Assembly (NCBI GenBank): GCA_949130495.1
Contig: OX422222.1
Location: forward strand, 279,362,109 to 279,426,108
Direction: 5' to 3'
Length of the DNA: 64,000 nt
DNA from: Sambucus nigra
Taxonomy: Eukaryota; Streptophyta; Magnoliopsida; Dipsacales; Adoxaceae
Notes under the pieces: generated by a model
What the model was told of the DNA's origin: nothing
The model's input: the letters and a program-made list of their open reading frames with translations, nothing else
Database searches by the model: none
Part shown: positions 33,511 through 44,438 of the stretch, one piece after another
Layout: every line of letters starts with the position of its first letter
Numbering within the stretch: position 1 is the stretch's first letter
Program-made: the position numbers and the translations under genes

Positions 33511-34607
33511 CTAAAAACATTAGATATATAAATTGGATGATAAAGTAAACGATTTCATTAAAGTAGAGTTAGAAGTTCAACAATATTTGATTTGTATATC
33601 ACTAAAACAATTATTTTAAATAGTGTCAATAGTATGAACACAGAGTATGAACATATATTCTTTTGAACAGTGTCGAGTGTCGATAGTTAACATGTCGGGT
33701 TTGGCGTTGACCTCCTTCACCCGTTAAAATAAATTAAAAACCGTTAAAACTCACAATTTGAAGTAAATAAGAAATATTATTGGATCTTCGAAAGATTTTA
33801 TGTATTTTAATGGTAATTTAACCATAGTGAATTTTACTAGATGAGATTTTTAGTAATGTTAATGAATCTAAATGTGTTTTTCAACCCATGTACGATTCAT
33901 CTTAATGGATAATAACGGATGAACACGACATGTTAAGTTAACCGATCGGCTTTAAATATGATTTTTCCACACGATAAAAAAGTCACCCATTTAGGCATGA
34001 ACTCGATAAGACACAAACTCGATAAAACTAACACTCGTTGTCAGTTTTAATATATATGTATGCATTATGTAAATATATTCATGTGTGCACACATGTTTTT
34101 AATGCATTTATGTCTATTTTTTTCCTTTTTGTATCCATATCATGTATCTATTTTTATACTACACTGAGTTAATGCATAGACATAACTGAATTGACCTTCC
34201 ACATATTCTAGTTTCATAACAATGTAATGTCTGTTCTTTATGTAATCCAGATTCTAGGAAATCTTGCATTATATGTCAAAGGAATTGTATGATAATTATG
34301 TAATTACCTTACAAAGAATGACACTAGTGGTTGTAATGTTGGGCTCATAAAAGGTTTATGAACATGAATACACAAGTAAAAGTAGAGCCAATGAGAGGTC
34401 CAACACGCCACCAAAGGTAACATTATAATGCAGTAGGAGGTCAAAGAGTAACTACATTCAACAACAGGTATCGACATAACCTACTAGAGACATGGTAGAA
34501 AATAGTAAAATGTCATGACATGTGTATATAGTGTCAGTGTACTATATACTATGCATCGAATAGGCCAAACAATTCCTAATTATTTTAAAGGGAGAAAAAA
34601 TTGATAC
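33511..34607. other. CACTA interior, no gene recognised
   Basis: AT-rich sequence with no family I can name; presumably intron or flank of captured genes plus element filler. Confidence 0.3.
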
Positions 34608-34853
34608 CAGTTGTATTCGCCCTTTAACTGGAATACGCAGACGACTCTTGTCACTTCTTAGATCATCATTTCCAATGCCTCTTTTTATATTTTTGCCTCT
34701 GCACTTGTTGAAAGGAAAATTCCCAGTGAAGTTTATAGATGCATAGTATAGTAAATAGCTATCTCCATCAACACTAGTTGCTGCAAATGGAAGTTTCTGT
34801 GATTTAGGGGAGAATCATCCTCCAGTTAGGACACCTAAAAAGCCATCAATTCT
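34608..34853 (-). pseudogene. Captured exon of an ATOS/FAM214-like gene
   Basis: The exon starts after a TTATTCAG acceptor at 34854 and ends at a GTATCA donor (34607-34602), 246 bases. It reads IDGFLGVLTGG, a TGA, then FSPKSQKLPFAATSVDGDSY, LLYYASINFTGN, and KSRLRIPVKGRIQLV. This matches the conserved domain of plant ATOS (FAM214, DUF4210) proteins, where RIPVKGRIQLV leads into the next exon. Only this exon and flanking intron are present. The TGA stands in the Ser-Phe step of the family's GGSFSP motif. It is on the transposase strand. Confidence 0.75.
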
Positions 34854-35740
34854 CTGAATAATAAAGATACCAAACATGTGCTTTAGAAATTACATCAAGA
34901 ATATGAAGAAGAAATTTTCGAAGGAGAAATGATAGAAACAATACATAGGGAAACTACTCAAGTTACATTAAATAAAAAGGGTGCACCATAAAATTTTGGA
35001 CCAGGGGGAGACAGAGAACAAAAGGGCAAGGCCAACTTTTCTTAAGACATGGATATTGCACCATTTTTGGATCTTACCTCACCTGATTCGCTTAAGATAT
35101 CAAGGGCATGCGAAGCTAAACAAGTATGAGGTAGTAATTAATCTAGTACAGGGCCATCGGTGATAAATATAGAGGTCTTCTACTGTAATCAGATATCGGC
35201 GTAGTGATATGATGCAGAATCAATATCATAGTCCCTAGGAACAAGCTTAAGTCCAACTTGATGGAAAATATCTCTATTAAAGTAATAAATAAGTAGATAC
35301 ACGAATTTTGAGGTACGAGCTCCTATACCTCCTTGGGCCATTTTTGGTTCAGGGCGATATACCGACTTGGATGGAAAATAAAATCGTGAAAGATAATTTT
35401 ACCTACATGGAGTGGAATCTATTTCATTATTTTTGCCCAAATCACATAATTATAGCATATAAAGTTGTTTATGAACAAAATTTACTCTGAATACGAGAAT
35501 TGTTTTTCACCATTTTGCTTTTCACCCTAAACCAAATAGCGCCTTAAATAGATCATAGGAATGATTATTTTTGTAGAGGGTTTCTACTTAGGTTACTCAC
35601 AAAGATATATAAGAGGTGATAAGGAACTCGTGGAGCACATGTAAGCTTATTAGTATCATGATATCATTAGAGTCATGTCCGAAAGTTATAATTGAGTTTT
35701 AGAATCATAAAGAACTTTTCTTACAAAGAATCCCACAAGC
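34854..35740. other. CACTA interior, includes intron flank of the ATOS exon
   Basis: The first about 200 bases before the ATOS exon look like intron (T-rich towards the acceptor). A minus-strand peptide DIFHQVGLKLVPRDYDIDSA at about 35215-35275 is open but unassigned. Otherwise AT-rich, without gene. Confidence 0.35.
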
Positions 35741-36041
35741 TCATTCATCTTTTGAAGCCGGATCTAACCTAGCTGAAGGGTTATCGGCAAAATACTCCTG
35801 ATGTTTCACATTCACATCTAACATAGCTGAAGGGTTGTCAATAAAATACTCCCGATGTTTCACATTCATACCATACTCTCATAGAGCTTTCGAAACGTCA
35901 TCCATTGCCAAGATTCGTCGATTATCCTTTTGCTTCTTATCTCTCTTTTCCCTGACTACTGTTGATTGTCTTGCCTTACAGTGATGAAATGCATCAGTCG
36001 AGACCTCAGCAATAAACTTTTGTGTAACAACGGCTACCAGA
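35741..36041 (-). pseudogene. TAF10: Captured TAF10 (TFIID subunit) fragment with in-frame 54-bp duplication
   Basis: TAF10 is a histone-fold subunit of TFIID and SAGA-type complexes. After a TTAATCAG acceptor the minus strand reads LVAVVTQKFIAEVSTDAFHH, CKARQSTVVREKRDKKQKDN, RRILAMDDVSKAL, a TGA, and EYGMNVKHREYFIDNPSA. The last 18 codons then repeat as VNVKHQEYFADNPSARLD, followed by DPASKDE-like sequence and a TGA stop at 35741. This covers the C-terminal two thirds of plant TAF10, including the histone fold, with the natural end. The 54-bp tandem duplication (35762-35815 and 35816-35869) keeps the frame. One nonsense codon replaces the Arg of KALREYG. It is on the transposase strand. Confidence 0.85.
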
Positions 36042-37341
36042 CTGATTAATCAAACATCAGGACATTAAAATCCACTTATAGACAAATACCAGAATAATGA
36101 ACATAAGTAGGTCCTTTTTTAGCTCTATTGAAATGATTGACCATAAAAAATTGAAACATAGATATTACAAAGTAAACACTATAATTATTCAGAGTATTTA
36201 TTAGGAGGCAGAGCCATATGTCAGTGTGCTACCAAATTCCTTATGTCTCTCAATGGGCCATAGTGCTTTAGTCTCTTCAGCACTCAAACCATTTGAGATT
36301 GTTGGCCATATAGTTTTTTTTGTATTTCTCTTGGTCTACCTCTCTTTATACGTATCCCTATTTTCATGATATGTTCTAGTTACGTCATGAGCTCTAGTAA
36401 GGATCTCGTGTTTGCTAGTTTCATGTCTCAGACTAGAGTCTTTAATATAGTATCTAAAACCTGTTGGGGGAGGGAAGGAAAGTAGGGCTTCCTTTCGGGA
36501 ATGGAGAAGGTCAATCTCTAGGCGGGCTGCCAGGTTTTGCCCATGCTACGGTTGAACAAGATTGGACCTATTTTGTTCAACCGAAGTTAAGGAGATATAG
36601 AGCATAGGGGAATGGACTTTCATTCTGGGGACCGCCTCATCTATGTACCCAGCGCCTCCCTCGATTGTTGGAAGATGCACACGTGACGCAATAAAGCCCC
36701 CTGGGAGAAACTAAGGAAAAGCCAGGTAGAGGAAGACTAATTTTCAACTATTCATGAAGATAAACTATTCATGAAGATAAATTCCCTTTTTCAAAGAATT
36801 TTTAAGTTGTTACACAAACACACACTAATTGAAATTGGGCTTACTTATACTTTTAAACTTCAACAGAATCTAATGTTACTTGAGCTTGTAGTTATCCAAT
36901 GGTACCCAAATCATATGATCCAAATGTGAAATTCTCAATCACGTATTTATTCATATATCACCTCCTTATTATTCCAATCACTCAAAGCAATATTCTGAAA
37001 TAAAAATTAAGACCCACTCCTCACAACTTGCGAATTAAAAACCATAGAAAGTATTGTACACTTTAAATACTCCTTATTTCATCATTTACCAATGAATTAG
37101 TTGGCATGTGCATTCGATTTTGTACAGGTCTATTCGATGAATCGGTGAATCGAATTCATTATATATTTGTATATATAATGAATATTTTTGACAATTTGCT
37201 AGATATTACATAAACATGCAATTTAGTTCAGTAAAAACATTTCACAAGTGTAATTTATTAAAACGTTCCTATAGATAGAAGTGTCATAATTAAAATAAAT
37301 TAAAACATTTAGTAAGAAGAAAAAATAACTAACACAAACCA
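36042..37341. other. CACTA interior downstream of the transposase
   Basis: Two open peptides without known family: GGLPGFAHATVEQDW (plus strand, about 36520-36565) and NGLSAEETKALWPIERHKEF (minus strand, about 36230-36300). A direct repeat 'actattcatgaagataaa' occurs twice near 36745-36785. No assignment possible. Confidence 0.3.
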
Positions 37342-40300
37342 TCAAAATTCCTCATCATCTTCATCTCCATTATCCTCGTTAATATCAGCATTGTCATCCT
37401 CGAACGATAAGATGTTATCATCTATATCATGTATCCGGTTTTCTCCTTGCACATTAGCCATACTAACCTCTATTTCTGGGATATCATCCCTTTGTAATGG
37501 AAGACATTCGTCGTCTATTTCCACTATGTCATTATCTACAATATTATTCTAAAGTTGTTGGTATGGTTCCTCATCACCCATCTCCTCATTCTCCTCTGCT
37601 ATAGTTTTAGGAAAGTCATACTTGTCTCGTGGAGTATTCTTCACTATAACTTTCCAATCATTTCCCAACTTGATGTCTGGCACATAGAAGACTTGCTCTG
37701 CTTGATAAGCTAATGCAAATGGTTTGTCTTTGTACCATGTATCAGTGGTATTTAAACTAATGAAATCATACTCATCTTTATGTAATCCACACACCCCTTC
37801 TTTTTTTTAAGGTCCCACCAGTCACACTTGAATAGAACAACACGATTATTTTCTGGGTATTCCAATTCGATAATGTCAATAAACTCACCATAAAAATCAA
37901 TATCTCTTTGTTCATGTTCATACACTACAACTATTCAAATATTTTGAGTGTTTTTGTACTTGTCATGATCTTGGGTGTAAAACCTATAACCGTTGATTAA
38001 ACAACCCTTATAATGTTTCACTCTTCGATCGGGACCTCAAGATAAAGAGCGAAGTTGCTTACTAGAACGATCGGGGGACTCGTGCTCTAATATGGTAACT
38101 TGTTTATTATTTATATATAAATTCTTAGTAAGAAATAACAAGCCTAATCGGTTTACACCAAAAAGTATTATGTTCAACTACTTATGCGGTCTTTAAACCA
38201 TTTGGGAAATCTCTCTGCATGTCTTTGGTCAATATTTGTGTTCCTTTCGTCTTTTAACAAATTCTTGTGCTCACTAAACATATATAAATGAATTTAATTA
38301 GAAAAAATAATGTATATATATGTGTGTGTGTATAAGGAAAAGAAGTAGTATAGCTTAATATGCTTCACAAATTCTTGTATTTCATCACATTTATCCAACA
38401 CATATAAACGAGCATTTTCCCATTCACTTTCTGTGAGGTATTGGTAATCTGTGTTTCCATGCAAACGACGGTTGTATCGAAAAACGAATAAACCTTCTTG
38501 AAAATCAGCACCATCATAATTTTTCTCGAGTTGAGTGAATTTTGTCTCAACACCACGTAGATACATCGAGCAAAATGTTAGGCATTCATTAAGAACGTAT
38601 GCGTCGGTAATTGAGCCCTCCAGATGTTCTTTGTTTCCCACGGTAAGTTTTAAGGTGTGCATATATCTTCCGAGAAGTAAGATGGTCAGAAAATGCAATG
38701 AAAACATTAAATTATTACTAAAATAAGATATCACTTATTACATTTACCTTTCAAATGGATACATCCATCGATACTGCATTGGTCCACCAAGAATGGCTTC
38801 TCGTGCAAGGTGAATTGGCAAGTGAACCATAACATCGAAGAATGAGAGTGGGAATATCCTTTCAAGTTAACACATAGCTATATAAAGTCTCTCCTCAAGT
38901 CTCTCCAAGACATCCAATCTCAATGTTTTTTTAACATGACTCCTTAAATAATAACCCAAGTTCAATTAATAGTTGACACACTTCCTTCAAAAGATGACCA
39001 CGAATAGTAAGCGGTAGTAAACGTTGTAAAAAAATATGGTAGCCATGACTTTTCATCCATAAAATCTTTCCATCGGTAGCACTCACACATCGAGAAATGT
39101 TGGACGCATACCCGTCGGGCAACTTCAGTGATTGCCAAAATTCGCATAAAGCCATCTTCTTTGCTTTTGACAAACTGTAGCAAGCAAAAGGAATCACCCA
39201 TTTGTCTCCCTTTTTATATGGATGCAAATCTTTTCATATACGCATTTTCTTTAAATCTAATCGAGAGTTGACAGTGTCTTTTGTTTTCCCATCAATGTCT
39301 AGCAATGTTCCTAAAATGCTTTCACATACATTTTTCTCAATATTCATGACATCTAAATTGTGACGCAATCTAAGATCTTTCCAGTACGGCAAATCATATA
39401 ATATACTTATTTTGTCCCATTGTAAATCATACGCTGCGCGGATCCTCTTTTTGCATGCTTTCCCAAATACCTTAGTTCGAACCCTCTCAAGTTCAGCAAG
39501 TATTTCATCATTACTAAGATCTTTTGGTCGTTCTCGATGCTCTTTCTTACCATCAAAAGAAGACATATTTTCTCGCCATATATGATTCATCTGTAGAAAA
39601 CGACGATCCCCCTTATAGCATGTCTTATGTCAATTCTTCAGATACATGTAATGAGTCTCCTTATTGCATACTGGGCAAGCCAACTTCCCTTTTGTGCTCC
39701 AACCTGACAAGTTAGCATAAGCTGGAAAATCATTAATAGTCCACATCACTACTTCACGTAACATAAATGTAGTCTTTGTGACGGCATCATATGTTTGCAC
39801 CCCAACATCCCACAACTCTCTCAACTCTTCTATCAATAGTTGAAGAAACACGTCTATGTCAGTTCCAGGAGCCTTAGGACCCGGTATAAGCATTGATAAG
39901 ATGAAAAATGGTAGTTTCATACATTTCCATGGAGGTAAATTTTATATCACTAGAACAACCGTCCATGTGCTGTGCTTGCTAATCATATTAAAAAATGGAT
40001 TTAATCCATCACTAGAGAGTCCAAGCCTAATATTGCGAGCATCTCTAGCAAATGACTCATGAACCTTATCAAATTCTTTCCATGCTTCCACATCCGCTGG
40101 ATGTCTTAATACATTGGCCTCTTCAATGTCCTTATCTTTATGCCATCTCATCTCTAAAGCTGTATCCTTATTTATAAATAGACGTTGCAACCTAGGTTTA
40201 AGTGGAAAGTAACAAAAGACTTTTTGAGGGATGTTCACACCATTGGATTTTTCGATTTTCCATCTAGATTCTTCACATGTTGGAAATTTAGTTTTTTCCT

Positions 40301-41036
40301 TATTTGGTCCCCAAAAGAGAACACAATCATTTATGCAAACATCAATCTTCACATAGTCTAACCCTAGGTCACGAACTATTTTCTTCGCCTCGTAAAATGA
40401 CTTTGGAATGTGGGAATCATCTGGAAGTGCTTTCTTAAAAAGTTCAAGAAGCGAGTTAATAGATTTCTCACTCCAGTTGTTCATTAACTTTAGATGCATT
40501 AGCTCAACAATGAAAGATAATTTAGATAGCTTCTGACAACCTGAATACAGTTGTTGTTGCGTATCCCTAGCTAATCTCGTAAATTTTTCTCCTTCACCCT
40601 TGGGAATTTGAGTAGCATGGCCATCAAATTCATCCCTTAAAACATCATTGTTGTAAGGTCCGACAAACATATCATGTAACATTCCCTCCATGTCATCTTG
40701 CTCAAACTCGTTTGTAGTCTGTTCTTCCTGCCCTATGTTATCATTATCTCCAACTTCAAACTCATACCCATTGTAATCATAAGCATTATTGTTCTTTGAC
40801 TCCAATGGTTCACCGTGATATATCCACCTAGTATAACTCTTCACTATGCCATGCATAAGCAAATGACTTTGAACATCTTGACGATTTTTCCAATATAAGT
40901 TATTACATTTCTTACACGGTCACTTAATCTTTCCATTTTGATCAACATTAGCAAATGCAAAATCAAGAAATTCTTTAACCCCATCTCGATATGCACTACT
41001 AATTCTATTTCGATGATGCATCCAACTCTTAATCAT
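37342..41036 (-). pseudogene. TNP2-like CACTA transposase with DUF4218 and DUF4216
   Basis: The large transposase cuts and moves the element. The start ATG at 41036 opens the transposase-associated domain (WMHHRNRISSAYRDGVKEFL, PCKKCNN, SHLLMHGIV). The Transposase_21 domain follows: ALPDDSHIPKSFYEAKK, FWGPNKEKTKFPTCEESRWK, RWHKDKDIEEANVLRHPADV, KAPGTDIDVFLQLLIEEL and KGKLACPVCNKETHYMYL. DUF4218 reads LPLTIRGHLLKEVCQLLIEL and FFDVMVHLPIHLAREA; an 81-bp intron (38747-38667) splits YPFER from YMHTLKL. DUF4216 (38040-37549) reads VVLFKCDWWDLKKK and PFALAYQAEQVFYVPDI. An acidic tail ends at 37342. From 41036 to 38931 there are four nonsense codons (at CPC, YNLPPW, KNW and IRKD positions) and no frameshift. 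Frameshifts occur only in A-runs near 38938 and 37805. Confidence 0.92.
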
Positions 41037-41415
41037 TTCAAAACCCTACAACTTGAGAGAACATTTAAAAATATCAATGATAAACAAATAACAATAAAGT
41101 CACGAGATATTTAGAAATAATGAACAATAGTTATATATAAAAAGAGCCAAACAACATTTTGCACCAAGTAATGTTGCGTACTCGGCAACTCATATTAAGG
41201 CCATACATTCATATATTTTTATCCAAGCCAACACATTTCTTTCAATCAATAACGTGGGTGATATATATATATATTGTCATTTGAAGGTCTCTTTTATAAG
41301 TTTGAATAGTGATTCGTTGCATTAGAAAAAAATAAAGACAAGAGCGAAGCATTAAGCAAACTACATTGAATAATGCAATTTCCACCCTCTCCATTAATAT
41401 TATGATCAATTACCC
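41037..41415. other. Region upstream of CACTA transposase
   Basis: AT-rich with no coding sequence; should hold the transposase leader and promoter, but no clear TATA can be chosen among many AT-rich words. Confidence 0.35.
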
Positions 41416-41676
41416 AAAATTCCCTCAAACATTTTTTAATATACATTTAGTCCGAGCCTTTTTATTTTGTTACAAAAAGTCCCTCAAACACCCATTTAAC
41501 AAATATACTCTTATTTTTAAAGGGCCGAGCTAGCGCCATTCCTAATCCACTGTCCGAACTTCCTCGATCCTCACCGGAGCTCCTTTTTTAGTGTTTTTAC
41601 GTGGTGAGGGACTTTTTGGAACAAAATAAAAAGGCTTGGACTAAACTTGTATTAAAAGTGTTTGAGGGACTATTTT
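41416..41676. mobile_element. Fold-back (MITE-like) element inside CACTA
   Basis: Left arm AATTCCCTCAAAC... and right arm ...GTTTGAGGGACTATT are inverted copies of each other over about 75 bases. Both include GTCC(G/A)AGCCTTTTTATTTTG and AAAAAGTCCCTCA words. The central loop is GC-richer (41521-41580). No coding capacity. Superfamily not determined; no clear target duplication seen. Confidence 0.7.
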
Positions 41677-43559
41677 CCATATGCCTTGTTAACATTATTG
41701 GTGATGATGGGTATAGCATTATTCAATGTTTTAAAAGGCACGCAATTATGCACGATGTAGACTTTTGTGTGTGGTAATGCGACATTGTCCACTCTGATTT
41801 GTGAGAAGCCCAAATAGTGTGCGCGGTTGATGACGTAGCACGCAATTTTGACGCTTTTTCACTCTATTTGTGTGATTGACCCTATTTAGTTCTATTTGGG
41901 AGCAATTCGGGCATAAGTCATTTTAATGCATCAATTACAAAACTACGTCATTTTGTTCCTTTCTTATTTCCCCCCTTTTTTTTAACCTTTAAAAATGCAA
42001 ATCAAAATCTTAATACGCTAAGGGTGTGTTTAGTTGTATAAAATAAGGGAGTTTCCCAAAAAAAAAAATTGAAAAATTTCCATAAAAATGAAAATATATT
42101 CAAATTTATTTTTCCAAAAAAGTTGGAAAATAGTTTTCTGATTTTCCAAATTTCCATAAACTACTTTACAATATTTTCAATAAATTTTCGAAACGTTCAA
42201 AATTACATTTACACCACTATTTTTTTTGCAAATTACATTTTGGCCACTAAAATTAAAAAAATACATTTTATTCCTAAATATTAAGAAAAAAATAACAAGT
42301 CAAAAACTATCGGTGAATTACGATTTGGCCCATGAAATCTCTGTGGTTATATTATTGTCCCTAAACCTTCTATAAATTACATTTCAGACATTACACTATT
42401 GGTAAACCACATTTTAGACATCAAACTTTCTCTAAGTTATATTTCATCCTTTTAAATATCTATAAATTATATTTTAAAAATAAGGGTCTATTTCTAACAA
42501 ATGAATATGCTTCCCTCATTCTCTAAATGTTCTATTGAAAATGAAAATAAAAAATAGAAATGAAAACTCAAAATAATAAACAAGAAATAATTTTTTGTTG
42601 GAAATACGATTGGGGGTCATATATCCAATATGGATCTAAACCCATAATGGACAATGAGATTCATATCTCAAACATGTAATAAATACTACCATACAAAAAC
42701 AAATACATTCAACACAAAAAATAAAAAATAAACTTGTTTCAGCTATAAAAAATAACCCATATTTCAGCTAAAAGAAATGTTTCAGCTATTAATAAAAAAA
42801 AATATTTCAGCTATAAAAAAAACTCTACATACATCAATTTTTTTACTAAAATCCATTTAACATGGACTGAGTCGAAGTTCACACAACCACAAATTAAATA
42901 GTGGGTACATATATATGTGGGTACATTTAAGAAAATACACGGTATAACCTTGAATTTAAAATACAAAATTTCATAAATGAACTTACCTAAGATCTCTGGC
43001 AACCAACTGAATTAGGAAGAGAACTTTTGTCACCAATCACGTACTGAATTAAATGGAAAAATAGAAAAATAAGAAAAGTTAACATAAAATTGCAAGAAAG
43101 GTAATAAAATTTAGCAAAAGCAATGAAACCGAAAAAAATCAAAGATTTTATAATACTCATTTAAAACTTGATTCAAATCAGATGTATAATACATATGTAT
43201 CTATATGTATAAGTGATTCAAATCAACCTGTCAATAAAATAGGTAAAGATTGCATAATACCCAATTAAAACTAGATTCAAATGAATCCTATGATACATAT
43301 ATATACATATATAGTGATACATAGCTGATTCAAATAAGCAAAGATTTGAAAGACAACCTTCAATGCGACTTTCAAATCCGACCTTCAATGAGAGAGAGAA
43401 ACGCTAGGTTGTTTTTACGGAGAAGAGAACAAAGACGTGAGAGGTGGAGCGGTTACAGGTTTGTTACATTTGGTGTATTTGATTATTTCGTGGCAACAGA
43501 GTTCTGATTTGAGCGGGACTCCTAACAAGTCTTTACCCTTTTTTTTCTAATTTAGTATT
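41677..43559. other. CACTA 5' non-coding region
   Basis: AT-rich with internal near-repeats 'taaattacatttcagacat' (42360-42480) and 'atttcagctataaaaaa' (42735-42825). A stretch at 43380-43520 is GC-richer and could be the transcribed leader. No gene seen. Confidence 0.4.
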
Positions 43560-43870
43560 CGGAGGCAAAAGTAAATTCTTAAATAATTTAATATACGAAA
43601 TATTTTGTTACAAATTTTTAAAATCGCCACTAAATGTTGATTTTTAGTGGAAATATTTTTAATTTTCCACCTACTTCACTACAATTTATTTCCTCCAGCT
43701 AAAATTTTTTGCGCCAAACTTTTAGTGGCAATTTTTGTGACAATCTCACATTTTTGTTACTAATACTTCCTTTGCAATTATTTTTAGTGGCAATGAAAAT
43801 TTTTGCCACCAATTATTATATTTCATGGCAAAAAAACGTTTTGCCACCAATTGGCAAGTTTCTTGTAGTG
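43560..43870. repeat. Right CACTA end: subterminal repeats and terminal repeat
   Basis: Copies of TTTTTAGTGGCAAT and TTTTGCCACCAATT precede the terminal CTTGTAGTG at 43862-43870. This is the 5' end with respect to the transposase. Confidence 0.85.
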
Positions 43871-43873
43871 GAT

Positions 43874-44423
43874 ACTGACACACTGTGCCGATGGCACTCG
43901 ATAGTGGCAATGAAACTGGACAGCCAATCCATACCGAGGATAACTTCAAATCCATCCATATCCATTAATATAAGATCATACTTCAGAATATAGTCTCCAA
44001 TATGATTACACATTTTTGACAGACTTTGCTAAATACAACACATCAACCACTGGGCAGTCCCACAATTATGGGCGGGCTAAACTAAACTACCTCTAACCCC
44101 AAACAGAAATCTAAGGAACTATATATAAATGAATGAGATGCTCCTTTAGTACCACTGGAGGTTAAAGGGTTCAGTTATTGAAAATATTTCAGTATAGAAG
44201 TTGCAGTAGTACTTTCTATAGTCCCGCTATGATTACCCCTATCTCTCTGTGAGAGAGTGTCAGCTAACTGACGCACAGTCTTTTCCATGCGTTGAAGCTC
44301 GCTATTCCCAGAAGCGGCATTATTACGCCAAGCTGCCAATATGTAATTTAATATACTAATTTATTCCAGGAAACATAAACAAGGAAGACGTGTTATCGCT
44401 CCATCACACACGTGGATCCTAAT
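43874..44423 (-). pseudogene. Internal copy 2, upstream part: gag tail and protease
   Basis: It continues the chromovirus internal region on the far side of the CACTA. The protease is read as SGTKGASHSFIYSSLDFCLG, KYDLILMDMDGFEVILGMDW and LSSFIATIECHRH. As in internal copy 1 the catalytic Asp is absent (TKGAS). A short gag tail (RQLADTLSQ-like) lies at 44250-44340, and the rest of gag is missing. Confidence 0.8.
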
Positions 44424-44435
44424 GCTTTGATACCA
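44424..44435 (-). other. PBS of internal copy 2, initiator tRNA-Met type
   Basis: Minus strand TGGTATCAAAGC, one change from the initiator-Met consensus TGGTATCAGAGC, three bases from the LTR end. Confidence 0.8.
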
Positions 44436-44438
44436 AGT

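Larger units (their letters stand above)
27207..43870 (-). mobile_element. CACTA (En/Spm) DNA transposon, 16,664 bp, carrying host gene fragments
   Basis: The right end read inward is CACTACAAGAAACTTGCC and the left end is CACAACAAGAAAAATG, so the terminal inverted repeats match CACTA except one base. Both sides carry the 3-bp target duplication GAT (27204-27206 and 43871-43873). The sister copy at 20898-20901 gives the empty site. Subterminal repeats of GCCAC(C/T)AAAA type fill both ends. Inside are a TNP2-type transposase on the minus strand, a Transposase_24-type remnant, and fragments of TAF10, ATOS/FAM214, UPF0725-like and F-box/LRR genes on the same strand. A LINE and a FAR1/MULE scrap lie on the plus strand. 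The transposase has several nonsense codons, so this copy is not autonomous. Confidence 0.95.

Noticed and set aside
36208..36310. Minus-strand open peptide NGLSAEETKALWPIERHKEF
   Set aside because: Unassigned; may be a fifth captured exon but evidence is only composition.
36466..36607. Plus-strand open peptide with GGLPGFAHATVEQDW
   Set aside because: Looks protein-like but I could not tie it to a family; short and without start or splice support.
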